Of a DNA stretch of 64,000 nucleotides, positions 11,732 to 24,061 are shown one piece after another (within the stretch, counting starts at the first letter, position 1; the number at the start of each line of letters is the position of its first letter). The notes beneath the pieces were generated by a model that saw only the letters and a program-made list of their open reading frames with translations, made no database searches and was not told the DNA's origin. The stretch is from Bromus sterilis (Eukaryota > Streptophyta > Magnoliopsida > Poales > Poaceae): the NCBI GenBank assembly GCA_950022295.1, contig OX465600.1:25767282-25831281 (forward strand). The letters run 5' to 3'. A program made the translations under genes and the position numbers.

Positions 11732-14700
11732 CTAAGAACCCCTTTGAGTTCTAGAGGCAGAAGCAGACATCGAGTTACCCTGACCAGCACCTTGACGAAG
11801 AAAGTCCCGCTCGATTGAATCATCATCACTATCCACATGATTTGGAGTGTGCCGATTCTGGTATGCTCTTCGTCGCACTTGGAAAACATTGTGATAGTAA
11901 TTTATAATGTGTTTTCTGCTCTTGGAAACCATGGCAGCAAACACTTCCTCCATGAATCTGTACTTGGATGAAGGCAAATTATTCCGGATAACGTTGTTGA
12001 ATTTATTTTCTTCACCTTTTGTCCATGTCAATGCTGCATCCTCACCGATGTGATCAAATCCCATTGCATAAAATGCTGACCCCAGTTCCTGCTTCAATTT
12101 GCTCATATTCTCTCTCACATGAAATCTAACGCAAGCAACAGAACCTGGGAGTTCACAGTTGCAATTTTCTGGCCTACCCTTACCAATAGTATCAGCATCA
12201 AGGCTTTCATTACGTTGTGCAGGCAACAGAGGTTGTCCTAGAAATCTTAACGCGTGTGGCTCATCATAAGGTAACGAAGGCTTCCCAGTCCAATCTGGAA
12301 CATCTGCTAGACCACTAGGCCGAGTTTGTGCATGCAAAATCATGTCACTATTCCCACCAGCACACAGTCGATCATCCCATCCATCGTACTGCGGTTGCTC
12401 CTCATTTGTAAGTCCACTCTGAAATGAACAAAGAGTTACATTTTGTACATTTTCATAGTATCTACTTAAGAGGAATGAAAATCATTGTCATTATAAGAGA
12501 GGATAAACAAAACAAAAATAAGAGAGGATAAATTAAACAAAATAAAGCCTTATTTCAGAATAAATGACAAACAATTTTAACTTCTCTGATGATCGTATAT
12601 GCAGCCTCTAAGAGATTCAAAGAAACTGGAAGGGTTTTCTATAAGCCAATAGAGACCTATTCGTGGTAAGTGGTACCAGTTGTTTTATGACAGCCTGTTG
12701 GCCTCATAAGCGGCATAAAAAAAATCATCTTAATAACTGAGTCTTGCAACCATAGGTAGTACAATATAAAAGAGGACATCAGATAAGGTCATTAAGGAGG
12801 ATTGAAGGTGGATCATATAGCTGAAGAAATATAAATGGCAAATCCATCAAGACTAAGAGCATGTTAGGATCCCGTCCGTTCCGGCTCTACTCCCAACTTT
12901 TTTGGAGCGAGTGGAGCGTCGGTTTGCCAACTCCATAAAATTGGCTTAGGAACCGCTCCGCTCCAGATGAAAAAGTACGGAGCAGTCGGCATTCTGTTCC
13001 CACTCTGGCTGCTCTAGAAGAGGAGCCGCGGAGTGGTGGATTTCTGAACAGGTTCTAAAATTTTGAAGAAAAATAATCATAAACTTTGTTTGTACTAACT
13101 TAAATCTTTTGATCAATAGCAAGACAATTAAGTTTAAGCTTTAGGATCATTCACAGGATAAATTCATGTGCAACCATAGCATAAGAATCATATCCGAAGT
13201 ATCTAAAGCCTAAAATATTTAAACACAACTTAGTTATCACTTACAAATATGCATCAACTTTCATACTTCCATTTCTTCAAAACTTCGCAAATATGTAACA
13301 ATACCAGATTTTCAGATATCATAATTACTTTGGTTTGCCAAATTTGCTTTGGCAAAATTATAAAGCAAGGCCCCTGTAAGAATGGGTACAGTTCTAACTT
13401 TTAAATCATGTTGAGACACTTCCAGTTCCAGTAACATGCTAATTAAATACAATGTTAATATGTGGGAGCTATTGACCCAGTTATTCAAGTGACAGTACAC
13501 ACAGTCGACTAATTAACAATAAAAGTACGTACAATACTAAGTGTTGCAGAGGCCAGGGGTAATCCTCCTTTTCCAAAAAAAATGCAAAACTAAGTACACA
13601 CCAATAGTGTTGAACGCCAGAAACTAAGAGTGTGTCATATTCGCGGACCGGGAACACTTAATGTGATTGACAAGCATGAAGCACTCAGAAGCCTCGGTGA
13701 GATCCAACCTAGAAACTTGGTTAATGGTTTCCATCGGAACAAACTTACTGGAACTTAGTGATGGTGAACTATTATCTAAATCATATTACCTCAAAAAATG
13801 GTGTACTATTAGATACTAGGTTGTCCGCTAACATAGAGCCAACAGAAGGTGCTGGCGATCATTTAAAACAATATGATAAAATTCGGTCAGGACAACTCAC
13901 CCTCCTAAAACAAATAGCTCAAAAAAATGGATGGTGCTAAAGTGGGTGCCAGCATCTCCGATGGTTTAAATGTTTTCTTATTAGTAAAACGTCCATACCA
14001 TTAATCGACAAGTCATCATATAACTCATTGGTTAATTTACATACATCTATGATCTATCTCACACCTATTGAAGTTTCCCTAATGAACCAGCGTCAATCAG
14101 GACAAGCACCCTGCATCCTGGCCCCGACCTATCCTAGACCAGTAGGGGGTCCAAAACTACACATGAGTATTCAAAGTTTATCTATCTTACTACTCATCAA
14201 CAATGTTCCATAAGGTGGGCCAATCCCACCTATCCCCGCTTAGAAAAATAACACCTAGTCTCTTGTCCCCCTTTAAAAGATTGCTTGTCATGTCTAGAAT
14301 GCAGTGATTGGGTTTCCCTAAATGAGATCATTATGTTTCTTAAGGATATCCCACGCAGGAGCGGCGTGAGGCCAATGCTACCCGAGCTATAGCACCGGCC
14401 GAGCAACATTACTTCAAAGAGCAAAAATTGAGTATACCCAGAAACATGAGAGGCCCACGAAACATAGCATCACTACTGATTACATCCCTACATCAGTAAC
14501 ACCTGTTGAAGCTCCAGAAATACAATGACTTATTACTAGCTCGCACACATCACCTGAATTATAAGTAAATTATGTTTCCTGGAACTATTCCTGATGCCCA
14601 TGAGAATATGATTTTAGCTTAATCCTATGTGTTTCTTATTATAAAGGCCCTAGCATGGATAAGAGGGACAAACAATTGAGCATGGTCAAGCATGTTGATG

Positions 14701-17700
14701 GAAGCAAACGCACAAACGATGAAGACGGTGATGCAAGTGGACATCTCATGACAAAAGCCACCATAATGATGCACGAATACATGGCAGAATCATACAAGAT
14801 AATTTGACCCATAGCTATCTGTAGTTGTCACCACCTTATTTTTGGAGTAAAACACTATAGGAAATTTAATAGTCGATATTCAGGGAGGAAACAACCCAAA
14901 AATCTACATCCCTTCACTGGCTAATCAAAATCCCCTCTCACATTCATTAAATATGTTGCATCCGCTAGTGTTAGATTTAGTTCTTTCTAGTTAAAGTTCA
15001 CCTTAGTTGCAACTCATGTATTTCGTTTGTGTCCATCACCACACCAACAATGCTTTGGGAACCCCCAACATTCGTTGGTAGTATATCATTATTCACCATA
15101 GTCATAATTTTATTTTCTAGTTCTTGATTATTCTCGATTGCAAAAATATATTTGTCCTCCGATGTCAAATTGATGGTGACCCGATATGATCAATAAAATC
15201 TCAGAGGTTTGTTTACCAATTACTAAGGTGCATCATCGTGTTAAGTATAATTTTGTGAGTACCTCGTAGTGGTATTGTAATCGCACATGATTTTTTTATA
15301 ATCATGGGGCATCGCCTTATATCACCAGGGGTTGCATAGCTCATGCTCATGTGTGTGGCCTTGCACCCGCTGATCTTGGAACATGATCGGATTTCATGTC
15401 ATCTGGAGTCTAATGGTAGATTCTCCACTAGTTCCCTTTATAGGGTGATTGCGGCCATTGCTAGCCTATTGGAGCTCACCAAAATCTAGGAGATTAATAA
15501 GATCCCCCTCAAGATTTGTATTTTGCTCCGGTAGATGTCCTGTGGTATGGTTCCCACCAGAGTGAAGGTTCACAAGCGCAACAGCCCTGGGGATGGGCGT
15601 TGCCTGCTATGTGCCGTGGACGAGGATTCTAATCACACCTTCTTCTCTTACCCCTCGATGCAATTCCTTTGGGGACGTTTTTTGGGAAATTGTAGGTGGT
15701 GGGTGATGCCACAACAATTTCTTGGGCATGTTCCTTGAGCTTCAGACCTACCTAATGGCCCCTCGTATGGCTCTCTGGGTTGTAGTGGGGATCCTGGCAT
15801 TGACCCTCTGGACTATTCGTAATAAGCTTATCATTGAGCATGTTATTCTGTGGTGCTCTGCTGATGCGATCTTAGGAAGCGGCGTGCGTGTGAGGATATT
15901 GATGTATTCTCTGTTGGCCTTCATTCCCTCGCTCCTCCTCTCACACGTAGCCCCCGCCTAAGCCGGATTAGTTTCTTTCCTGCACTTTGGGCATTGCTCG
16001 TGTTGTTCCCCATCATCGTACTATTTATTTTCGTTCCTGACTTCTTGCTTTGTGTGACTTTGGTTGTTTGATGGTTGCTTTATTTATAAAGTGGGGAAAA
16101 ATTCTATTTTGGTGATATCACCGGAGGTATTTGGACACGATATAGGCAATGTGCATAACATCACTAAGGTTTGTGTGTCTCAAGATTGTCCATCCTCCTG
16201 GTCATGCCTTGGCTGCTTTTATACTTCAGTTTCTGGTCTGTATTGCTATGCGATTTGGTACCTGTTGGTACGGTGAACTTGGTTGCTGTAATGTTGGGAT
16301 TGTTGTCTTTTGGCTTTATCTATAAAGTTGGGCCTCGGCCTTTAGTCTAAAAAAAATCCGTACTATCGTGGTGTACTCCCCTCCTATGAGTAGGTGAACT
16401 CTCAATGTGTAGGTGGGATTTCAGACCATATATGAATATGATTTGTGTCCCCTTCACTGTTTGTGCGGTAAAAGGATATGATATTACTATACCCATCGCA
16501 AAGGCAAAGTAGTAGATGTTGGGTTTTTTATGTCCAGTTTTCACCAATACTAGATTGGTCACAGGCTCACAGCTACAACTAACCAACAATACACAGATCT
16601 GCAAACACCAAATTTCAGAGGTCTAACAAAGCTGAACAAAACCCTCGACGTTTTCAGTCTCCTAAGACGATGGAAAAAGGGGATAAACCGATCAAAGTTA
16701 TCAACATAATAATTGGAAAGAATAGAGCCATAGCATAGCATTCTTAGTTAATTTTCTTCCCCATGATGACCCAAAGTGAGCAAATGACAAACGATGTGTG
16801 ATTCTCTTTCCAAGAATGATAGTGCAGGTACGGAGACGATTAGACTTCTATCGATCTCGTTTCTTCTGGCAAGGCGATGAAAATAAAGCAAAATACAGAC
16901 TTGCTAAGTGGGACATCATGTGTAGACCAAAGGAACAAGGTGGTCTGGGGATCGAGAACCTTGAGGTTAAAAACAGATGTTTACTCAGTAAATGGCTTTA
17001 TAGGCTTTCCGTGGAGGATGAGGGCATGTGGATTCAGATTTTGCGTAATAAATATCTGCACTCTAAGACGTTGGCGCAAGTGACGAGTAGACATAATGAT
17101 TCTCCTTTTTGGAAAGGGCTAATGAAAACTAAAGTGGCCTTTTTCAATAGATCCAAATTTGTTGTTGGGTGTGGTGACACCACTAGGTTTTGGGAAGACA
17201 CGTGGCTAGGGGATTTGCCTCCCGCCTTGCAATATCCAAGCCTTTACAACATTGTTCAACGAAAACAAGATTTGGTCAGCACGGTTTTGGGTACGGTGCC
17301 CCTTAATATTCAGTTCCGACGGTCTATTGTGGGACCACGTTGGACGAACTGGCTACATCTAGTGAGAAGGTTGATGCAGGTCAATCTCTCGGATGAACCT
17401 GATAGGCTGACTTGGAAGCTAATGTCTTCATGGATTTTCACGGTTAAATCTATGTACTTGGATTGCATTAACTCGGTAACGTTGTCCAAATCTTTAAATA
17501 TCTGAAAAGTCAAAGTACCCCTGAAAATCAAGGTGTTCATGTGGTTTGTTCACAAAGGGGTAATATTGACTAAAGATAACTTGGCAAGACGTGGTTGGGT
17601 CGGTAGTAAAAGATGTTGTTTTTGCGATCAAGATGAAACCATACAACACCTTTTTCTTAAGTGCCCAATGGCCAAAGTACTTTGGCGTTCTTTGCAAGTG

Positions 17701-19124
17701 ACGTTTGGCGTTAGTCCTCCTCACAATGTAGATCATCTTTTTGGAGATTGGTTAAGTGGGGTAGAGTCCAATACGGCGGCGCATATTCGTGTAGGAGTGT
17801 GTGCATTATTATGGGCTCTTTGGTTGTGTCGTAATGATATTGCTTTTAATAGGTCGAATATTTCAAATTTCTTGCAGGTTATTTTCAGGACTTCGGGATT
17901 GATCCGTATGTGGTCATTACTCAACACTGCGGAAGCCAAGGAGCTTTTGGATACTGGGTGCAACCGCTGGGAGACGGTAGCACGGGCTACTTTCAACCGG
18001 TTTGGATGGCGGTCCAATAATAGGATAGGCGCATAGGCTTCTCTTCCTATTTTTGCCGGTTGTGGCCATATTTTTATTTTAGTTTCTAGATGTATCGGAT
18101 TATGCACTTTGTGTTTAATAAAATGGCTGCATGCATCATTTTGATGCAGAGGCCGGGGGTCCTCCCTCCTTTTCCAAAAAAATCTATAGTTCGACAGCCA
18201 AATCTAAAGAATGACCAACTCCAGAATCTAGATCAACAATTTAACGGAATCAAGCATACCATTTATAGCGTTAAAATGAAGACAATGAGGAAAAGGAGTT
18301 ACCTGCTGCGAGGTAGTGCTGCAGTCAATATTTGCAAACCTCAGGCGACGGAGCATAAGCATGGAGGAGAATTGGCTGCCAAGATTCTTGTGCCCAACGA
18401 TCCCATGATGCTCACCCGGACCCTTGGCCACAAGGCGGAGCCAGTTAAGCATCTGCACAGGCAACTCCCTCTTACGCTTCAGATTGGTTGATCTTGATCG
18501 TCGGGCGCCTATGTGGTCCTTCTCCTTCTTCGCCTTGGAGCTTCTTCTTCTTGCGCTGCGACTGCTCGCGGCCACCTCGACCTGCCTTTCTGGCTTGCCG
18601 ATGCTCTGCTCAAGGAGCGAGAGATACTTGTGGTAAACAATCCTGAGGGGGCCGTCCGCAGCCGTTTCGAGGCCTACCTCCTCGGCGATCGCCGCCCATG
18701 AGGTGATGGCGGCGTATCCGCCGCGAGAGCGCACGGCGAGGTATAAGCGGAGCATGTCCACCGGGCCGTCTTCCCAGAGCACAGGAGGCATCGGGAGTAA
18801 CGGAAGCCCGGCAGATGCACGCGCCTCGGCGAGGAAGGCTGCAAGGACGCCGTTGAACAGGGCGGGCGCGCCCGCTTCTGTGAGCTCAACGTCGGGGATC
18901 TCCAGCCCCGAGAGGTGCCCGCGAGCGCGGAGCTTGCCGATGACGTAGACAACGTGGGATGGGTCACTGGACATCCGCGGCGCCGCCGCCGCCGCCGCCG
19001 GTGAGGAGGGCGCCCCCGCGGTCGGCGCGCCGTGCGGGTTGGGGCTTCGGGTGTCAGTTTTGAAACTGGGCGCGGAGCAATTCGTGGCAGGTGGTGGTGG
19101 CGGTGGGCTCGGAGGGGTGCCCAT
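11732..19124 (-). CDS. ARID-ELM2-SANT domain chromatin protein
   Basis: Two coding exons: 19124-18303 and 12418-11732, giving 502 residues. The donor (CAG|GTAACT) and acceptor (TTCAG|AGT) are both phase 0. The ATG at 19124 is chosen because the conserved proline-rich start begins there; the open frame runs further upstream into GA-rich leader. Residues 90-175 form an ARID DNA-binding domain (LRLYLAVRSRGGY, SWAAIAEEVGL, VYHKYL). Basic nuclear-localisation-like clusters lie at 185-225. 306-375 resemble ELM2 (GKGRPENCNCELPGSVACVRF), and 398-455 a SANT-like helix set followed by RRRAYQNRHTP. This order is that of the plant ARID/ELM2 family, nuclear proteins implicated in chromatin regulation. The 5.9-kb intron contains LINE fragments at 15330-16357 and 16798-18182. 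An undetected small exon in the intron is possible, though the joined domains match the family without one. Confidence 0.82.
12856..13056. mobile_element. MITE-like element in the ARID intron
   Basis: About 200 bp with imperfect inverted ends (agagcatgtt at the left, aacaggttct at the right) and internal runs of ctccgctcc and ggagcggag type, a pattern of short hAT-like grass MITEs. No matching target duplication is visible, so the edges are approximate. Confidence 0.45.
13541..13582 (+). repeat. LINE 3' tail relic in the ARID intron
   Basis: The text gttgcagaggccaggggt, followed by ccttttcc and a poly-A run, is nearly the same as the 3' end of the LINE fragment at 18147-18182. It is a severely 5'-truncated LINE insertion or a leftover of one. 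Confidence 0.6.
13583..15329. other. Remainder of the ARID intron, no feature recognised
   Basis: No exon, RNA gene or element boundary could be supported. Open frames at 13758, 14028 and 14230 are short, without domain features. Confidence 0.4.
15330..16357 (+). mobile_element. 5'-truncated LINE fragment in the ARID intron
   Basis: The translation shows the zinc-binding reverse-transcriptase-associated domain (zf-RVT) of plant L1 elements. Hallmarks are PLKICILL, RVKVHKRNSPGDGRC and a C-X2-C at 15600-15615 with downstream histidine. In-frame TAG codons stand at positions where tryptophan is usual. The 3' part holds repeats of tttat(c/t)tataaagt, and the insertion ends in a poly-A run at 16349-16357. 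It lies antisense to the ARID gene. Confidence 0.75.
16798..18182 (+). mobile_element. 5'-truncated L1-type LINE in the ARID intron
   Basis: One frame from 16798 to 18036, interrupted only by a TGA at 17503-17505, encodes the end of the reverse transcriptase and the zf-RVT domain. Visible motifs are YRSRFFWQGD, KWDIMCRPKEQGGLGIENL, ARRGWVGSKRCCFC and HLFLKCPMAKVLW. The 3' untranslated part ends with gatgcagaggccggggg, tccttttcc and a poly-A run (18176-18182). The sequence upstream of the fragment (16757-16797) has a copy without LINE at 8069-8110. Orientation is antisense to the host gene. Confidence 0.85.
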
Positions 19125-19345
19125 TTTTTTTGCTTCCACGCCCCCCTTCTCGTTGAGAAAAACTAAGATTGGAAAGGAAGAGGAGTAGATAGTTTTTGAT
19201 GAATGTAATTCTAATTCATGGACTCCAAACCCTAGATCTATTTGGGTGTGGATGAGGGAGGGGGTAGGTGGGGGTGAGGGGAGGGGATGGTGTATAAAGG
19301 ATGAAGAAGGGGGTAGGTGGGGTGATGAGATTATACCGGGCCCAC
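19125..19345 (-). promoter_or_regulatory. ARID gene 5' flank (leader and probable promoter region)
   Basis: The stretch carries a CT-rich leader on the minus strand, gaaaaactaagatt, and a run of GGGTAGG/GATGG-type repeats. Its order of words recurs at 8766-9060, 10050-10170 and 37480-37570. I cannot place a TATA box or start site with confidence. Its assignment as promoter rests on position and on the conserved copies. Confidence 0.4.
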
Positions 19346-19953
19346 ATAATAAAGAGAGGTGCGTTTCTCTCCTTTTTTCGTCCATCATCTTATTTGCTCT
19401 TAAAATTGATATAAATTATCACCAATACCATTTATAAGTAAAAAATATTTTTGTTAAAAAACACTTCGTACCCTTTTTTGTCTGTCATCTTGTTTGCACT
19501 TAAAGTTGATAGAAATTACCACAAATGCCACCTAGAAGTGAGAAAAAATCTTCGTTAAAAACACTTCGTATCGATCGCCTTCGTCGCCACCTTTGCCCCT
19601 ACCGCTGCCACCCCTGCAGGTCTATTGAACCCAAGGCGTGTCGTGGGCGCCGCATTCATCCACCTCATCGGCAACGATGACAGCGACATCGACGATGAGT
19701 AAAGGACGGAAAAAGGATCAAAAGCGAAGATTTATGTATGACCGTTATGTTTAGATATACGAAGATTAAACGTGTATACGGTTCCTGCAGCGTCATCAAG
19801 AGAAAAACAATTCAGATTTTTTTGTGTGACTTGGCCGGTTGGCCCGCCCGTGCTACTACACCCTTCGTATGACTAGCATGTTTTCTTGGGCTTAGGTTGT
19901 TGGCTATTTTCTTTTCTGGCCCATGAACGAGAGAGGAGGCAAAGGCGTGGTAC
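19346..19953. other. Gene-free stretch before the LINE insertion
   Basis: 19430-19570 contains two diverged copies of a sequence with ttaaaaacacttcgta and cttaaa(a/g)ttgata(t/g)aaatta. A short GC-rich piece at 19575-19700 (gccgccacc, gacgatgagtaa) looks coding-like but is too short to assign. Confidence 0.4.
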
Positions 19954-20114
19954 AAGATATCCTATGTCCCCACACAAGAGATTTCCCCGGGGTTTTTCCT
20001 TCTCGTTTCGGCGAGTTAGGCCACTTCTTCTCTGTCAGCGGCGCCGCCCCCTGAGTTGAGATCTTTCTACCCTCCCGCTGGTCCTTCCTCCCTCACTGGT
20101 TCTTTGATCCTGGG

Positions 20115-21346
20115 GTGCCTCTGTGGTACAACGGTGATAGGCACTGGTGGAGAGGTCCTCGCTGGTTTGGGACGAGAGCAACGAGGTCTAGGTTTTTAAT
20201 CTGGACTAGGGTTTTCCGTGTGATCACGGCGTCGATAGCCTCGGGCTCCGGGGCCAAGGTGGACGATTTGGATGATCTGATGGCGGAGCTTGGACTTGCA
20301 AAAGATGATCTGGATGACGTGATCGTCTAGGACGAGATCGATATTCCAGAAAAGCTGACAAGGTGGATGGCACTGGATAGGGTTCATATCTCGAAGCCGT
20401 ATAGTCAATTCTGGTTCTTCAAGAACATGAGGTCGGCGTGGGACTTAGAACAACAGGTGGCGATCAGGCCGCTGGAAGCAAACCTATACACTCAGCAATT
20501 CTCGTGTTTAGGTGACTAGGAGCGAGTCATGGAGGAGGGTCCTTGGAATTTCAGAGGCTACGCGGTGGTTATAGCCCCCTATGATGGTTTCTCTAAACCC
20601 TCATCGGTGGCTCTGGACAGTATCGACATCTGGGCGCAGATCCACAATTTTCCGGACGGCTTCTATCCCCTGTTGAAATATCTGGCAGGAAGGATTGGGA
20701 CTTTTTTGTTTGTGGAACCGAAGTCTCAGGATTTTGAGGGCAACTTCTTCAGGGTGAAAGTGAGAATCAATGTGCTCAAACCCCTCAAAAACGCCGTGTC
20801 CCTTGTCAAGGGTGGCAAGCGTCAGATTTTCCTCGTTCGTTATGAAAGGCTTCCTGACTGGTGCGCGGTTTGCGAGCATCTTGCCATCTTCACAAGGGGC
20901 ATGGAGATGGAGTTCATCCCTCGTCTGCCTTAGTTTTCAAGAACCTACACGGCGACTGGTTTCGTAGTGCTGGACCAGGGCCGGTACGGGCGAAGAGAAA
21001 CAAGCAACAGACCCCGACGGCCGTTAAAACCCCTCCTGTGGTACCGACAGGTAACCAGCAGAATGACACGCCGATGGAGGAAGATGACCCCTCCAGGAAA
21101 AGAATCTCTGGTAACAACAATGATCTTGGCAAGCAAGAACTACCAGATGGTTCTCGCGAAGGGGTTTCAACTTCGACAGCAATGAATATTGATCCAGCTA
21201 TATCCCTCCTAGTCCTCCACCAAAGCAAGATCCCAAGCGCACTAAAACTGCTAATGATGACAAATCCAGTGACCGTACAAGAGCTACTTCCAACCCTCAG
21301 AACTTGGAAAAATTGATGGGCTACCTAGAGGAGCGCCGCCAAGCCA
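20115..21346 (+). pseudogene. LINE ORF1 (DUF4283 RNA-binding protein), broken
   Basis: The frames 20115-20330 and 20529-20933 with 20861-21316 together cover ORF1. The middle carries the DUF4283 domain (EEGPWNFRGYAVVIAPYDG, IWAQIHNFPDGFYPL). A cysteine-containing knuckle-like end (WCAVCEHLAIF) is present but degraded. In-frame TAG codons occur at 20328-20330 and 20517-20519, and a frame change lies near 20880. The C-terminal part is polar and low in complexity, as usual for ORF1. The product would bind LINE RNA; this copy cannot make it intact. Confidence 0.8.
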
Positions 21347-21347
21347 A

Positions 21348-24056
21348 ATGAATACCATATGCTGGAACTGTCGTGGTGCGGGCAGAGCCGCGACAGTCCG
21401 AGAGCTTCGCGAACTCGCGAGGAAGTTTGCCCCTGCTCTATCGTGCATCGTTGAGACTCAAATAAGAGGCAGTAGGGTAGAATCTTTAGCTGGTACCTTG
21501 GGTTATGATAATGGCCGTGCTATTGATAGCCAAGGTAGAAGTGGTGGTGTTGGTATCTTTTGGAATAATAATGTAATAGTGGATTTTTTGGGTTCGTCTA
21601 TTTATTATATGGATTTCTCAGTCAAGGAACCTGGTGGTGAGCCATGGCGCCTTACGGTTTTCTATGGGGAAGCTCAAAGTCATCTACGCTACCAAGCCTG
21701 GCAAATCCTTAAAGATATAAGTGGTTCAAGCAATCTCCCATGGCTCTGTATGGGAGACTTCAATGAGGTTTTGTGTCCTGAAGAACATATGGGGGTTGGG
21801 CAGAGAAGCAATGCCCAAATTCAAGGTTTTCGGGATGCAATTGATGTATGCATGTTGTTAGACATGGGCTATTCTGGGCGCTCTTGGACCTTTGAGAAGA
21901 AAGTGACTGGAGGTACATATATGAAGGCAAGACTGGACAGGGCTCTAGCCTCTCCTGACTGGACTGCTAGGTTCCCATCGGCGAGCGTTAAACACTTGAC
22001 GGAGGCAACTTCAGACCATTTCCCAATTCTGGTGGATTTCAATGGTGATGTACCGCAAAGTCAAAAACCACACACGTTCCGGTATGAACTAATGTGGGAA
22101 AATCATGACCAATGGAAGGGAAACATCACTGATGTCTGGGCAGCGGCGGGGCCAACTGGCCGCACTCAAATTACACAAAAAACTTCTAGCAGTGTCCCGC
22201 GATATGCAAGCTTGGGACAGAGATACGTTTGGCTCTGTTCGAAGAGAGATTAAGTCTCTGTCTCGTAGGCTGGAGACACTCAGGAATGACCCCAACCGAT
22301 TAGCACCAACTCATGAGGAAATTTATATCAATGAACGGTTGATAGAACTTTATCATCGTGAGGAAATCATGTGGCGGCAACGCTCCAGAGCGGAATGGCT
22401 TTCTGCAGGTGACAAAAATACTAAAATTTTCCATCTCCGAGCTAGCTTGAGGAGGAAGAAAAATATGATCAGAGCCCTGAAGAATGCCCTGGGAGTGTCG
22501 GTTGACGACCCTGCTTTCCTAAAAGACATGGCCAGGAGTTTTTATGAGAATCTTTACACATCTGAGGGAGTGAACGGTATGGACAGAGTTCTGAACTACG
22601 TTCCTGCGAAAGACACTGGTAATATGAATGACTTTCTCATGGCTCCGTATACTGAGGATGAGGTCAAGACGGCGCTTTTCAAATGTTCCCCACAAAAGCT
22701 CCGGGACCTGATGGATTTCCGGGTCACTTCTATCAGAGGCATTGGGACCTATGTGGTAAGGAGGTCACGGAGGTTGTTCTAAAAATTGTCCGCGGGGAGG
22801 ACAACCCGGAATGCATCAATAAAATGGTGGTGGTTCTCATCCCTAAAGTGACTAGCCCTGATCATCTATCTCAGTTTAGGCCAATTAGTCTTTGCAATGT
22901 ACTTTACAAGATCGCCTGCAAGGTGGTGGCCAATAGACTGAAGATGATTTTGTCTGATATAATCTCTAAAGAGCAATCCGCTTTTGTGCCGGGACGCCTC
23001 ATTACGAACAATATTATCAGTGCTTACGAGTGCCTTCACTTCATGAAACGGAACAGGTCCAAGGTGAATGGGGTTTGTGCCTTAAAACTTGACATGATGA
23101 AGGCCTACGATAGGCTAGAGTGGGCCTATCTTGAAGCTATCATGAGAAAGCTGGGCTTCCATCAGCAATGGATCAAGGTTGTCATGAACCTTGTCACAAC
23201 CTTGTCTTTCTCAGTTCTTTTCAACGGAGAAAAGTTGGAGGAATTCAAACCTACCAGAGGTATTAGGCAGGGAGATCCTATATCCCCTTATCTTTTCTTA
23301 TTGGATGCAGAGGCCCTTTCGTGCCTCTTAAAATCGAGTTATTGGTCATCTCAGTTGGGTGGGGTTAAGGTGGCTTCAATAACTCTGATTGTGAACCATC
23401 TCCTCTTCGCTGATGACAGCTTGCTGCTATTTAAGTCAAGCTCTAAGGGGGCGAATAGTGTATCAAACCTGCTTAATCATTATTGTGACGCGTCGCGACA
23501 GAGGATCAACTATCAGAAATCCTCTATCTTCTTTAGTAAGGGGTGCTCACATGAATCCAGAACTTCGGTGAGAAATATTTTGCATGTGCAGTCGGAGTCT
23601 CTCTCAGAGCGCTACTTGGGTATGCCGACTGATGTGGGGCAAAATAAGAACGACACCTTTAAATACCTCAGAGACAGGGTGTGGGCAAAGGTGAAAGGAT
23701 GGCTGGAAAAACTGTTATCTGCGGCTGGAAAGGAGGTACCGATTAAATCAGTTGCCCAGGCTATTCCTGTATATTCGATGGCTTGCTTCAAACTACCTCG
23801 AGGGTTGTGTGAGAATATCACATCGACCATTCGCCACTTTTGGTGGGGCAGGTTTCTTGGGACTCAATCACTCAACCGAAGCATCTTGGAGGGCTCGGTT
23901 TTCCGTGACATGGAATTATTCAACCTTGCTTTGCTTTCCCGCCAGGCATGGAGGGTGCTCACTGAACCAGAATCCCTTAGTGCTCGCATTCTAAAATAAG
24001 TCTATTTCTTGGGTTATACTCTACTGGAAGCTGAACTGGGTAGCCACTCGTCGCAG
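21348..24056 (+). pseudogene. LINE ORF2 part 1: AP endonuclease and reverse transcriptase, broken
   Basis: The ATG at 21348 starts MNTICWNCRG, the typical beginning of the L1 apurinic-like endonuclease. Further nuclease marks are GDFNEVL and the terminal SDHFPILV. Frame changes near 22137-22150 and 22681-22700 separate it from the reverse transcriptase. The reverse transcriptase shows KAPGPDGFPG, FRPISLCNVLYK, QSAFVPGRLI, TRGIRQGDPISPYLF and the catalytic box FADD (23407-23418). A TAA at 23997-23999 breaks the frame shortly before the gypsy insertion. Enzymatically it would nick target DNA and prime reverse transcription; this copy is dead. Confidence 0.88.
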
Positions 24057-24061
24057 CTGTG

